A stretch of DNA of 64,000 nt from positions 434,001-498,000 of the forward strand of contig NZ_CP059154.1 in NCBI RefSeq assembly GCF_013456555.2. The letters run 5' to 3'. Below the pieces are notes generated by a model. It was not told where the DNA came from, ran no database searches, and was given only the letters and a program-made list of their open reading frames with translations. The position numbers were made by a program, and so were the translations under genes. Source of the DNA: Natrinema zhouii (lineage in GTDB: Archaea; Halobacteriota; Halobacteria; Halobacteriales; Natrialbaceae). Positions 7,858-14,984 of this stretch are shown here, one piece after another (position 1 is the stretch's first letter; each line of letters opens with the position of its first letter).

Positions 7858-8592
7858 CTATTCCGCCGGCGGTTCGGGGAACTCCACCAGTAACCGTTTG
7901 CTCTCGGGCATGAGATCGTCCCAGCTGACGGACCCCTGCTCTGCGATCGTCGCCGGTTCCAGCATCGAATCGCCGTACACTAGCGCCGCGGTGAGCGCCG
8001 GTGGGCGAAGTTCTACCTCACCGCCTTCGGTCTCTACGGTACCCTCCGGGCCGAATTCCGCCGTCGGTTCCCCGACGACGATCCGCATCACCATGCCGAA
8101 TATCTCGTGGGGCGCACAGAGCACGTCGTAGACGCCCGGTTCGTCGAAACGGTACAGCCAGAACGCGTTCATCCCCAGTACCGGCGAGGAAAACGGCGGG
8201 ACGCCCTCCGGAACGCGACGCTGGCGACCGAGCCGTGGATGGTACGCGGTGACGGTGTGATCCGGCGTCGCGAGATTGAATCGCACGATGTCTCCGGTCT
8301 CGACGAAGAGTCCCGTCGGCTCGAAGTAGAACTCCGGCACCGGTCGCCCCTCCTGCGGGCGCGTTTCCAGATCGACCTCGTGGTCGGGCTGTAACGGCTC
8401 TGGAAGTTGCCCGTCGCCCTCGAGGCCCGAGTAGCCGAGCACCGGATGGATGCAGTTCGGCTGCTGACACGACCGCCGCTTCGGGCCACCCCGATCGTCG
8501 TCCCCACTCGCTGCACCGAGTCCGGACGCGAACGGAATCGTCGACGTTACACCGGCCGCTTTCAGAACCTGTCGTCGATCCATGTTCGCCAT
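7858..8592 (-). CDS. Secreted cupredoxin-domain protein (halocyanin/plastocyanin-like)
   Basis: The 244-residue protein begins with a Tat-type signal (MDRRQVLKAAG, then a hydrophobic run to about residue 28), so it is exported folded. Type-1 copper ligands are visible: a histidine in TPDHTVTAYHP, and the Cys-His-Met set in LCAPHEIFGM (C-x2-H-x4-M). A plastocyanin-like blue copper electron carrier or copper-binding periplasmic protein is therefore likely. About 80 residues after the copper site form a C-terminal extension of unknown role. The start at 8592 lies about 25 bp below CATAACTAATC; MDRR at 8583 is an alternative. Confidence 0.75.
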   Translation of the reverse strand: MANMDRRQVLKAAGVTSTIPFASGLGAASGDDDRGGPKRRSCQQPNCIHPVLGYSGLEGDGQLPEPLQPDHEVDLETRPQEGRPVPEFYFEPTGLFVETGDIVRFNLATPDHTVTAYHPRLGRQRRVPEGVPPFSSPVLGMNAFWLYRFDEPGVYDVLCAPHEIFGMVMRIVVGEPTAEFGPEGTVETEGGEVELRPPALTAALVYGDSMLEPATIAEQGSVSWDDLMPESKRLLVEFPEPPAE

Positions 8593-8782
8593 CTGCTCGA
8601 CCCCAGATTAGTTATGAAGGGGCATTGGGCGGCTAATCCGTTCTTGTGAACGGATCGTCACTTGAAGCTGTACATTATCGTTCCGTAGTCTCGAGTACCC
8701 GATGGAACGTCTCGAAGTCGAAATCAGTAGTATACGCACGTGTCTCGACTCGAGTCACGGAAGTAGTGCTCGAGTCACGAAA

Positions 8783-9112
8783 TCAGTTGTACTCCCGCCA
8801 TCGGTACCCGCACTCGGTACACTTGAAAAAGCGCGTCGGCGGTTCGTCGGCCGAGGCGGTCTGCTTGAGCGTGTACCACGCCTCCTCGGCACCGCACTCG
8901 TCGCAGATGACGTCCGTCGCCTTCGGTTTCCCCTCGAAGTTGGCCTCCTCGCTGGATTCGATCACCTCGCCGTCGGTCTGTGACTCCGTCGTGACGAACG
9001 CGTCTTCCTGCTCGCGGTCCCGTTCGCTCGAGGCCCCGCAGTCGTCGTTCGTACAGACCATGCGGTCGCCGCGGGCTTTCATCATCGAACCGCAGTCGTC
9101 GCAAAACTGCAT
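8783..9112 (-). CDS. tfs: Transcription factor S (TFS, RNA polymerase cleavage factor)
   Basis: The 109-residue protein has the two zinc ribbons of archaeal TFS. The N-terminal one is CDDC with CTNDDC and the C-terminal one is CDEC with KCTECGYRWREYN. The acidic hairpin that enters the polymerase active site is present as SADEPPTRF, with the catalytic Asp-Glu pair intact, so the protein should stimulate transcript cleavage. The start is supported by a CTTTTTGC element about 29 bp upstream. Confidence 0.95.
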   Translation of the reverse strand: MQFCDDCGSMMKARGDRMVCTNDDCGASSERDREQEDAFVTTESQTDGEVIESSEEANFEGKPKATDVICDECGAEEAWYTLKQTASADEPPTRFFKCTECGYRWREYN

Positions 9113-9169
9113 ATCGGACAGCTACGAACTCGGGACGCAAAAAGTCACCACTTCGCCCGATCCGCGGCG

Positions 9170-9763
9170 TCAGTGCCGTTTCTCGAGCGCTTCGTCCTCG
9201 AGCACGAACGGGCAGTCCGCGACCCGGAACGTCTCGGTCGACGTGACGGCGAGAATTTCGGTCCCGTCGCGAGTGCAGGCGACGGCGGGCGGGTCGGCGA
9301 AGTGCTCACAGCCCTGGCAGTACGAGCGTTTCTCGACCTCCCGAATCTCCCGGTTGACCGGTCGGAACTCGCTGCCCGGTTCGGCCGATTCGGGAGAATC
9401 GCTCGGCCCGTTCGTCTCACTTGACTCAGCTGCATCAAGCGATCGGTCCACAGATTCCGACTCGTCCGTCCGATCCGCCTCGAGTCGCTTCCAGAGGCGG
9501 TCGCCGTCGATATCGGCGGCGTCGTGTCGGTCGAACAGCTCGTCGAAATCGGATGTACTCGAGCGCGATCGGTCAGTGCCGTTCGCGACGGTTTCGGCGA
9601 GATCGTCGAGCGGATCGGATCGATCGCTCGCGTTCTCGTCCGGGTCCGCTGCTGGATTGCTGTTCTCGTCCGTATCCACCACCGGATCATCGTCCTCGTC
9701 GTGGATGAACTCCGTTCCGTTCGCGTCGTCGTCCGCCTCGTTCCGACTCGCTTCGTCGGTCAT
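9170..9763 (-). CDS. Acidic protein with C-terminal cysteine motif, unknown function
   Basis: The 197-residue protein is very acidic and low in complexity over residues 1-130 (runs of D, E, S, T and N). A compact C-terminal region follows: REVEKRSYCQGCEHF, ACTRDGTEIL and ADCPFVLEDE. The four cysteines (CxxC, then two single Cys) could bind zinc or an Fe-S cluster. Its ATG overlaps the stop of the gene before it (tcat at 9760-9763 on the plus strand), so the two are co-translated. TFS follows downstream on the same strand. I do not recognise a characterised family. Confidence 0.65.
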   Translation of the reverse strand: MTDEASRNEADDDANGTEFIHDEDDDPVVDTDENSNPAADPDENASDRSDPLDDLAETVANGTDRSRSSTSDFDELFDRHDAADIDGDRLWKRLEADRTDESESVDRSLDAAESSETNGPSDSPESAEPGSEFRPVNREIREVEKRSYCQGCEHFADPPAVACTRDGTEILAVTSTETFRVADCPFVLEDEALEKRH

Positions 9764-10638
9764 CGGTCAGCCTCTCCGGACTCGCTCTTCTCGGCTACAT
9801 CGTCCCCGTCTCCGTCGCTACGGGTCGTGTTTCCGGATTCGGTGTCCGCCTCGATGGCCTCGAAGAGCTCGTTGCTCGCCGATCCAGTCGGGCTCTCGAC
9901 GCGCCCCTCGAGCGCCGGCGGGTCGCCGGTCTCGAGCCGGTGGGAGCCGAAGATCGACGAGCGCTTCGCGATATCCGAAACCCGGCTCGCGCAGTGAGGA
10001 CACGCCGGAGCGGTCAACAACGCGAGGTCGACGCTCGAGCCACAGTCGGCGCAGGTCGCCGTTCGAATTCCGAGCTGGTTCGCCGCGCGCTGGAGCCGTT
10101 CGGTCGCTGCTCGTTGTCGCCGTTGATCGGCGAGTGCATCCCGCTGCTCCCGAAGCTCGATCACTGCCCGTGCGAGCAGCGTCGACCGATCGTCGAGTTC
10201 GTCCGTCGTCTCGAGGAGGCTCTCGAGAACCGCCTCGTAGTTATCGAACCCGCGATCGACGCTCTCCTCGAGGGCAGCGAGATCGTCGCGAATCGCCCCG
10301 AGGTCGTCGGCGGTCGCGTACGCGGGGTGGTCGTGATCGGTCAACGCCTTCCCGTCGGTCTCGCGTTTGACCTGAACCACGCGGGACCGAACGTCCTCGA
10401 GCAGGCCCGTGAACTCCTCGCGCTGGGCCTCAAGCTGGCTCCGTACCGCAGTCAGCTCGTCGGGATCGGCCACCTCGAGGGTGTCGTCGGTCGCGACGGT
10501 GTGCGCTGCGGTTAACAGCTGCCGACAGACGTCATCGCGACTCTCGTCGCGTCGAGTCGCCTCCGCGGTCAGCCAGTCGTCGACTTCGGCAGGCAGTGGG
10601 AACGAAAAGCCGCCGTCGTCGTGGTCCTGGCTCGACAT
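9760..10638 (-). CDS. Coiled-coil protein with zinc ribbon, unknown function
   Basis: The 292-residue protein starts with a short region resembling a ribbon-helix-helix or CopG-like segment (FSFPLPAEVDDWLTAEATRR). A long coiled coil follows (about residues 60-185, many heptad Leu with Arg/Glu/Gln). A zinc ribbon (CADCGSS and CPHCASRV, about residues 197-222) and an acidic tail complete it. It leads a two-gene operon with the cysteine-motif protein at 9170, overlapping by four bases. The start at 10638 is preceded by ATACTTATCC about 27 bp upstream and by a 15-bp palindrome. Function unknown; a scaffold binding nucleic acid or protein is a guess. Confidence 0.65.
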   Translation of the reverse strand: MSSQDHDDGGFSFPLPAEVDDWLTAEATRRDESRDDVCRQLLTAAHTVATDDTLEVADPDELTAVRSQLEAQREEFTGLLEDVRSRVVQVKRETDGKALTDHDHPAYATADDLGAIRDDLAALEESVDRGFDNYEAVLESLLETTDELDDRSTLLARAVIELREQRDALADQRRQRAATERLQRAANQLGIRTATCADCGSSVDLALLTAPACPHCASRVSDIAKRSSIFGSHRLETGDPPALEGRVESPTGSASNELFEAIEADTESGNTTRSDGDGDDVAEKSESGEADR

Positions 10639-10680
10639 CTGGTCGTAGTAGGCTGATTAGTCGGATAAGTATTGGTTCGA

Positions 10681-10695
10681 ACTCAGCTGCTGAGT
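10681..10695. promoter_or_regulatory. 15-bp palindrome just upstream of the 10638 promoter
   Basis: ACTCAGC and GCTGAGT are perfect arms around a single T. The palindrome ends a few bases upstream of the TATA-like ATACTTATCC of the coiled-coil gene. That position suits an operator, although a rho-independent-like role for the gene ending at 10824 is not excluded. Confidence 0.4.
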
Positions 10696-10737
10696 CGGGG
10701 CAGTGAGAGGCTGTTGACGCCCGCTGCGACGCTCACC

Positions 10738-10806
10738 ACTCGCCGGCACCCCACCGCCGCGTTCGCCGACACTCCACCACCACGTTCGCCGCCACTCCAC
10801 CGCCAC
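10738..10806. repeat. Three 23-bp direct repeats downstream of the RecA-like gene
   Basis: Units start at 10738, 10761 and 10784, each 23 bp, with consensus (G/A)(T/C)TCGCCG followed by CACTCCACC. The second and third units differ at only a few positions, and a decayed fourth begins at 10807. They lie between the stop of the RecA-like gene and the promoter of the next minus-strand gene. I see no coding function for them. Confidence 0.6.
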
Positions 10807-10823
10807 GCTCACCGCTGGAAACC

Positions 10824-11660
10824 CTATCGGATTTTCCGGACGTTGCTGATATCGAACCCGCCGTCGTGGATCTCGGTCTCGAACCGGACGATATCTTCGT
10901 CCTCGAGCCGGGAGAGCACGCCGCGGAACTGCTCGACGACGAGGGTGCGGGACCGCTCCGAGCCGCCGCTTTCCCACTCGAACAGCAGCGTGCCGTCGGT
11001 AGCTTCCTTGATCCGCCCGAGCTCCGTGGGCTCGAGGAGATCCGAGTTGATGAGCAACAGAATCACGCCGCCCCAGCGGTGTGACGCTCGTTTGAGTCCC
11101 TTCAGCAGGACGGTCAGATCCGACAGCCCGAGCCGGTCGTCGGCCACCGCGACGAGATCGGTCAGCGAGTCGATCACGACGAGGTTCCCCGTCGCGTGCT
11201 CGGTGAGGTACTCGCCCAGCGCCTCGAGGACGTCGGTGCGCTCGTTGTGAGAACCGAGTTCGGTGATGTCGGCCATCTCCTCGGCGTACCAGTCGGTCGG
11301 AACCGGCGTCAGCTGGAAGTACTCCTCGGCGAGTTCGACGAACGAGACGTCGTCCGTCCCCGCCCGGACGAGTTCGTCGTCCATGACGAACTCCATCTCG
11401 CTGACGATCGCGCGTTGCTCGTCCGTAAACGAGACGTAGTGGACGGCCTCGGGGACAGTCGCCCCCGGCTCGAGGTCGCCGTAGTAGAGGTCGAACAGTT
11501 CGGGATCGGCGTCGACGAGCCCGTTCATCGCGGCGCTCGTGTAACAGAACTCCCGCGCGCCGGCACCGGATTCGCCGGCGAGGAGGACGACGCTCCCGGT
11601 CGGTGCGCCGCCGCCGATCATCCGATCGAGCCGTGAGATTCCGAGCGGCATCCGCTCCAT
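10824..11660 (-). CDS. RecA/KaiC-superfamily ATPase-like protein with altered P-loop
   Basis: The 278-residue protein has the RecA/KaiC fold layout: LPLGISRLDRMIGGG-like entry, a P-loop region GSVVLLAGESGAGARE, and a Walker B strand NLVVIDSLTDL. An LLKGLKRASHRWGGVILLLINSDLL strand set follows, with a C-terminal INVRKIR-type end. The Walker A sequence reads GESGAGAR, with Ala-Arg where Lys-Thr/Ser is usual, so ATP hydrolysis may be lost or altered. It is divergent from the HTH_10 regulator at 11770, with about 110 bp between them. I recall haloarchaeal 'HTR-like' proteins of this kind; their function is not established. Confidence 0.72.
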   Translation of the reverse strand: MERMPLGISRLDRMIGGGAPTGSVVLLAGESGAGAREFCYTSAAMNGLVDADPELFDLYYGDLEPGATVPEAVHYVSFTDEQRAIVSEMEFVMDDELVRAGTDDVSFVELAEEYFQLTPVPTDWYAEEMADITELGSHNERTDVLEALGEYLTEHATGNLVVIDSLTDLVAVADDRLGLSDLTVLLKGLKRASHRWGGVILLLINSDLLEPTELGRIKEATDGTLLFEWESGGSERSRTLVVEQFRGVLSRLEDEDIVRFETEIHDGGFDISNVRKIR

Positions 11661-11769
11661 ACCTGTCCGTTCGGACGGACCGAGTTACCTGTTGTGGCAG
11701 TTGCGGGCGGAGAGCGGACCGAGTCGACCGGCCCCCATCAGCAAAGCCGGTGGGGCGCGTACCGGTCGC

Positions 11770-12429
11770 ATGGCCATCATCGCCGAAATATCGATCGAGG
11801 CCGACGAGTTCCTCCTCGGCCAGATCATCGCCGAGTACCCCGGCCTCTCCGTCGAGATCGAGCGCGTCGTCCCCGCGGCCAAGCGGGTCATGCCGTACAT
11901 CTGGGGGTATGGATCGGATCTGCGATCGTTCGAAGTCGCCATGAGCGAGAGTCCGAACGTCAGATCAATCACCGCGCTCGACGAGTACGACGATCGGGCG
12001 CTGTACAAGATCAAGTGGGAGGACCCGGCCGAGCAGCTGATCACCGGCATCGCGCAGACGGATGCAACGATCCTCGAGGCCCACAGCGACGAGGAGTGGC
12101 TCTTTCGGATCCGCTTCGAGGAACACGCCGGGCTCGCACGCTTCAATCAGTACTGTACCGAGCACGACATCGCGTACCGGCTCAACCGAGTCTCGTCGCT
12201 GGCCGACATCGACGCCAACGGGGACGATTACGAACTCACGGAGGCTCAGTACGAGGCGGTCTCGCTGGCCGTCGAGCGGGGCTACTTCAAGGTCCCTCGC
12301 GAGGTCGAGTACGAAGAACTCGCCGACGAATTGGGTGTCTCAGTGCAGGCGTTCTCGGAGCGGGTGCGCCGTGGGGTTGACAAAGTGCTTCAGGCCGTTT
12401 TCCTCCGCCCGAATTCGAGAAATCCTTAA
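11770..12429 (+). CDS. HTH_10 (bacterio-opsin activator type) transcription regulator
   Basis: The 219-residue protein has an N-terminal ligand/sensor-like domain (residues 1-150). The haloarchaeal HTH_10 domain is at the C-terminus (about 160-215): LTEAQYEAVSLAVERGYFKVPREV followed by YEELADELGVSVQAFSERVRRG. These regulators are numerous in haloarchaea and control target genes as single-component factors. The gene is followed 90 bp later by a DUF7344-type gene in the same direction, an arrangement repeated at 27243-28648. It is divergent from the RecA-like gene. Confidence 0.82.
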   Translation: MAIIAEISIEADEFLLGQIIAEYPGLSVEIERVVPAAKRVMPYIWGYGSDLRSFEVAMSESPNVRSITALDEYDDRALYKIKWEDPAEQLITGIAQTDATILEAHSDEEWLFRIRFEEHAGLARFNQYCTEHDIAYRLNRVSSLADIDANGDDYELTEAQYEAVSLAVERGYFKVPREVEYEELADELGVSVQAFSERVRRGVDKVLQAVFLRPNSRNP

Positions 12430-12519
12430 TCGGATCTTCAGAGACGCCATTACTACTGAGATAAAGGTCATGAGTAGCCCGGCGGACAGGCTATCGTCGT
12501 CCCGAACTACTGACCGAGC

Positions 12520-12909
12520 ATGGTAGAACGACTCCGGCTCGAGCAGGTAGACACGCCCGAATTCCTCGACGGGATACACGCGCTGCTGGCCGATTCGACG
12601 CGGCGGAACGCGCTCCGACACCTGACGACGTACAGCGGCCCGGTGACCGTCTACCGACTGACGACCGAACTCGCGGCGGCCGAATACCGGATACCGACAA
12701 CCGACGTTCAGCCGGAACAACGACGGGAGATCGATCTCCTCCTCCGGCACGCACACCTGCCAGTGCTTCGCGACGCAGGCCTGCTCGAGTGGGACCGAGA
12801 CCGCGATCTGGTTTCGCTGACGTCGCTGCTGGATCACCTGTCGGTAACAATTGCAAGCCCGCACAACGTGCTCGACATCTCGGTTTCCTCACGCCTAGAA
12901 CTGTCCTGA
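12520..12909 (+). CDS. DUF7344-type winged-helix protein
   Basis: The 129-residue protein has the haloarchaeal pattern of an N-terminal helix (FLDGIHALLADSTRRNALRHL), a long middle helix, and LLRHAHLPVLRDAGLLEWDRDRDLV, which corresponds to the recognition helix and wing. There are no membrane segments. It probably binds DNA, but no target or ligand can be read from the sequence. Its position directly after an HTH_10 gene suggests a functional link. Confidence 0.7.
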   Translation: MVERLRLEQVDTPEFLDGIHALLADSTRRNALRHLTTYSGPVTVYRLTTELAAAEYRIPTTDVQPEQRREIDLLLRHAHLPVLRDAGLLEWDRDRDLVSLTSLLDHLSVTIASPHNVLDISVSSRLELS

Positions 12910-12964
12910 GTGCGGCCACGTTCGAACCCGAGGTTCCGCCGATATCGCGAGGACGTTCTCTCCG

Positions 12965-13942
12965 TTACTCGTCGAATCCGCACCGAGCCCCGCCCTCCGC
13001 TGGCTCCGCGAGAATAACCCGGCCCTCGAGCCCGCGATCGGCGAGCGCGTCCGCGGCCGCGGCTTCGGCCTCGTCGGCGTGTCCGGTATCGGTCACGCCG
13101 TAGACAACCGGTCCCCACGACGACTGGCCGACGCCCGAGAGGACCTGACATTCCTCGAGCGCTTCGACGAGTTCGCCCGCAGGCGGCCGGAAGACGCCGC
13201 CCTGTGCATCTGCGTACCAGGCACCGTTCTTGCGGCCGATTTCGGCGACGGCCTCGCCGAACGGCTCGAGGCGGCCCGCGGCGGCGGCCGGCAGCAGTTT
13301 GCGGGTGACGACGCCGGCGATTTCGTCGGCGATGGCCGGATCGGCTCGCTCGACGACCGCCCGCATGCTCGCATCCTCGTCGTCGCCGCTGCGGCCGGGG
13401 TCGGCGTCGGGGACGACGACGAGGAATCGCCAGTCAGCGGGCAGGTCGTGGCGGGCGACGACCGGCGGCACCGTCCAGTCGCCTTCCGCCGGCGGCTCCG
13501 TCGTAAAGCGGTTCGTCGGGTGACCGGCGTCGACGACGAACCCGCCGCTCTCGAAGGTCGCGACGCCGACGCCGCTGCGACCGCCCCGCCCCATCGCCGG
13601 TGCGTGGGTCCGCACCTGGGGCTCGAGGCCGTGGGCTCGCGCGGTCGCCGCGAGCACGGCCAGTGCGAGCTGGGTGCCGCTGCCGAGACCGACGTGGCGG
13701 GGTAAGGACGCCTCGAGCGTGATCGCGACGCCCGAGACGTCGAGGACGTCGACGGCGCGGGTCGCGTACGTCCGAACCAGCGGATCGTCGGCCGTGACGG
13801 CGGCGGCCGGTTCGGCGGTGACGGTCACCCGGGGCTCCGCGAGTCCGACACCGATACCGCCGTAGAGCCGCTCGCGAGCGAGTGAGAGGTTCTGAAAGCC
13901 GACGTGAAGTCGCGCACCCGCGCTGACGGTGGCAGTCGCCAT
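12965..13942 (-). CDS. GHMP-kinase superfamily protein, beta-ribofuranosylaminobenzene 5'-phosphate synthase type
   Basis: The 325-residue protein starts at ATG 13940-13942 (MATATVSAGARLHVGFQNLS). It shows the GHMP-type motif PRHVGLGSGTQLALAV and downstream blocks GRGGRSGVGVATFESGGFVVD and GVGQSSWGPVVYGV. These match beta-RFAP synthase-like proteins. The canonical enzyme makes the first committed intermediate of methanopterin, from PRPP and 4-aminobenzoate. Haloarchaea are generally thought to use folate-type pterins, so the real product here is uncertain. An upstream ATG extends the frame but lacks family resemblance. Confidence 0.75.
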   Translation of the reverse strand: MATATVSAGARLHVGFQNLSLARERLYGGIGVGLAEPRVTVTAEPAAAVTADDPLVRTYATRAVDVLDVSGVAITLEASLPRHVGLGSGTQLALAVLAATARAHGLEPQVRTHAPAMGRGGRSGVGVATFESGGFVVDAGHPTNRFTTEPPAEGDWTVPPVVARHDLPADWRFLVVVPDADPGRSGDDEDASMRAVVERADPAIADEIAGVVTRKLLPAAAAGRLEPFGEAVAEIGRKNGAWYADAQGGVFRPPAGELVEALEECQVLSGVGQSSWGPVVYGVTDTGHADEAEAAAADALADRGLEGRVILAEPAEGGARCGFDE

Positions 13943-14088
13943 GATGCTATCCACCGCTACGAAAGCCCCCGGCAAGGGGGTTTCGACGGTGGCAACGACT
14001 GGGATCGTCGTGACAGTGTCACCGCTGCCCACGCGCTCGAGTCGACGGGACGCAGCGGTTATGTCGTTCCCGCCGACACTCCCCGACG

Positions 14089-14796
14089 ATGCGGATAGTC
14101 GACGCCTCGGTCGTCGTCCCCGCCCGCGACGAAGGGAAGCGGCTCGAGCGAACCCTGGACTCGCTCGCCGCCCAGCGGTTCGACGGCGGTCTCGAGGTAA
14201 TCGTCGTCGCGACCGGCGCGAAAACGGTGCGGATCGCTCGAGCCCATCCGACCGTCGATCGGGTGCTCGCCGACGACCGCAGGGAGGGTCCCGGCTCGGC
14301 CAGAAACCGAGGCGCAGCCGTCGCCACTGGCGATGTTCTCCTGTTCACGGACGCCGATACGGTCGTCCCGCCGTCGTGGGTTCGCCGCCACTGCCGCCAC
14401 TACGCCACCCCCGAGGTCGTCGGCGTCGGCGGGCCGCTTCGCCCCCTCGAGAACGGACTCCGTCACCGAGCGTGCTTTCGGATTCTCTCGGACTGGTGGT
14501 ATCGCGCGTGCTGGCCGATCGGCTTCGTCCAGCAGCCGGGGTGTAACTGCAGCGTGCGACGGAGGGCGTTCGAGGCGGTCGGCGGCTTCGACGATTCCCT
14601 GGGATACCTCGAGGACACGGACCTCTCGTTGCGACTGCGCCGCGAGGGGACCGTCGCGTACGATCGCACCTGTCCCGTCGACACGTCGACTCGCCGGCAG
14701 GAACGGGTCGGCTACGGACGGCTCTGCTGGACGTATCTCGTCGGCTACCTCGAGTACGCACTGCCCGGTCTGTCGCCGACTCGAGAGTACTTTTAG
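14089..14796 (+). CDS. Family 2 glycosyltransferase
   Basis: The 235-residue GT-A protein has the N-terminal ASVVVPARDEGKRLERTL, the donor-site GPGSARNRG, the metal-binding DAD of LLFTDADTVVP, and GGFDDSLGYLEDTDLSLRL, whose ED pair is the usual catalytic base region. No membrane segments are evident, apart from hydrophobic stretches in the C-terminal third (CWTYLVGYLEYALPGL) that may associate with the membrane. It probably transfers sugar to a lipid or protein acceptor. The acceptor cannot be inferred from the neighbours. Confidence 0.85.
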   Translation: MRIVDASVVVPARDEGKRLERTLDSLAAQRFDGGLEVIVVATGAKTVRIARAHPTVDRVLADDRREGPGSARNRGAAVATGDVLLFTDADTVVPPSWVRRHCRHYATPEVVGVGGPLRPLENGLRHRACFRILSDWWYRACWPIGFVQQPGCNCSVRRRAFEAVGGFDDSLGYLEDTDLSLRLRREGTVAYDRTCPVDTSTRRQERVGYGRLCWTYLVGYLEYALPGLSPTREYF

Positions 14797-14954
14797 TCCC
14801 TGCGGCGACCGTTACTGACGCGGGAGTCGGTCGGAAGCGGGCACCGACGCGACCGATTCGATCGGTCCGAACGAGCCGAACGTCTATCCCTCCCATCGAA
14901 CCGAATGAGTTCGGTCGAACCGCAACCCCGGGAACGATTGACCGGGAAAGGACG

Positions 14955-14961
14955 ACTTATG
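14955..14961 (+). promoter_or_regulatory. TATA box of ilvD
   Basis: ACTTATG is centred about 27 bp upstream of the ilvD ATG at 14985, consistent with a leaderless transcript. Confidence 0.5.
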
Positions 14962-14984
14962 CCCCTTCGACGCAAGATCCGACC

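Noticed and set aside
8646-10370. Very long open frame (574 codons) on the plus strand opposite TFS and the two-gene operon
   Set aside because: It is Ser/Arg-rich without any domain, typical of antisense frames in GC-rich haloarchaeal DNA, and overlaps three better genes on the other strand.
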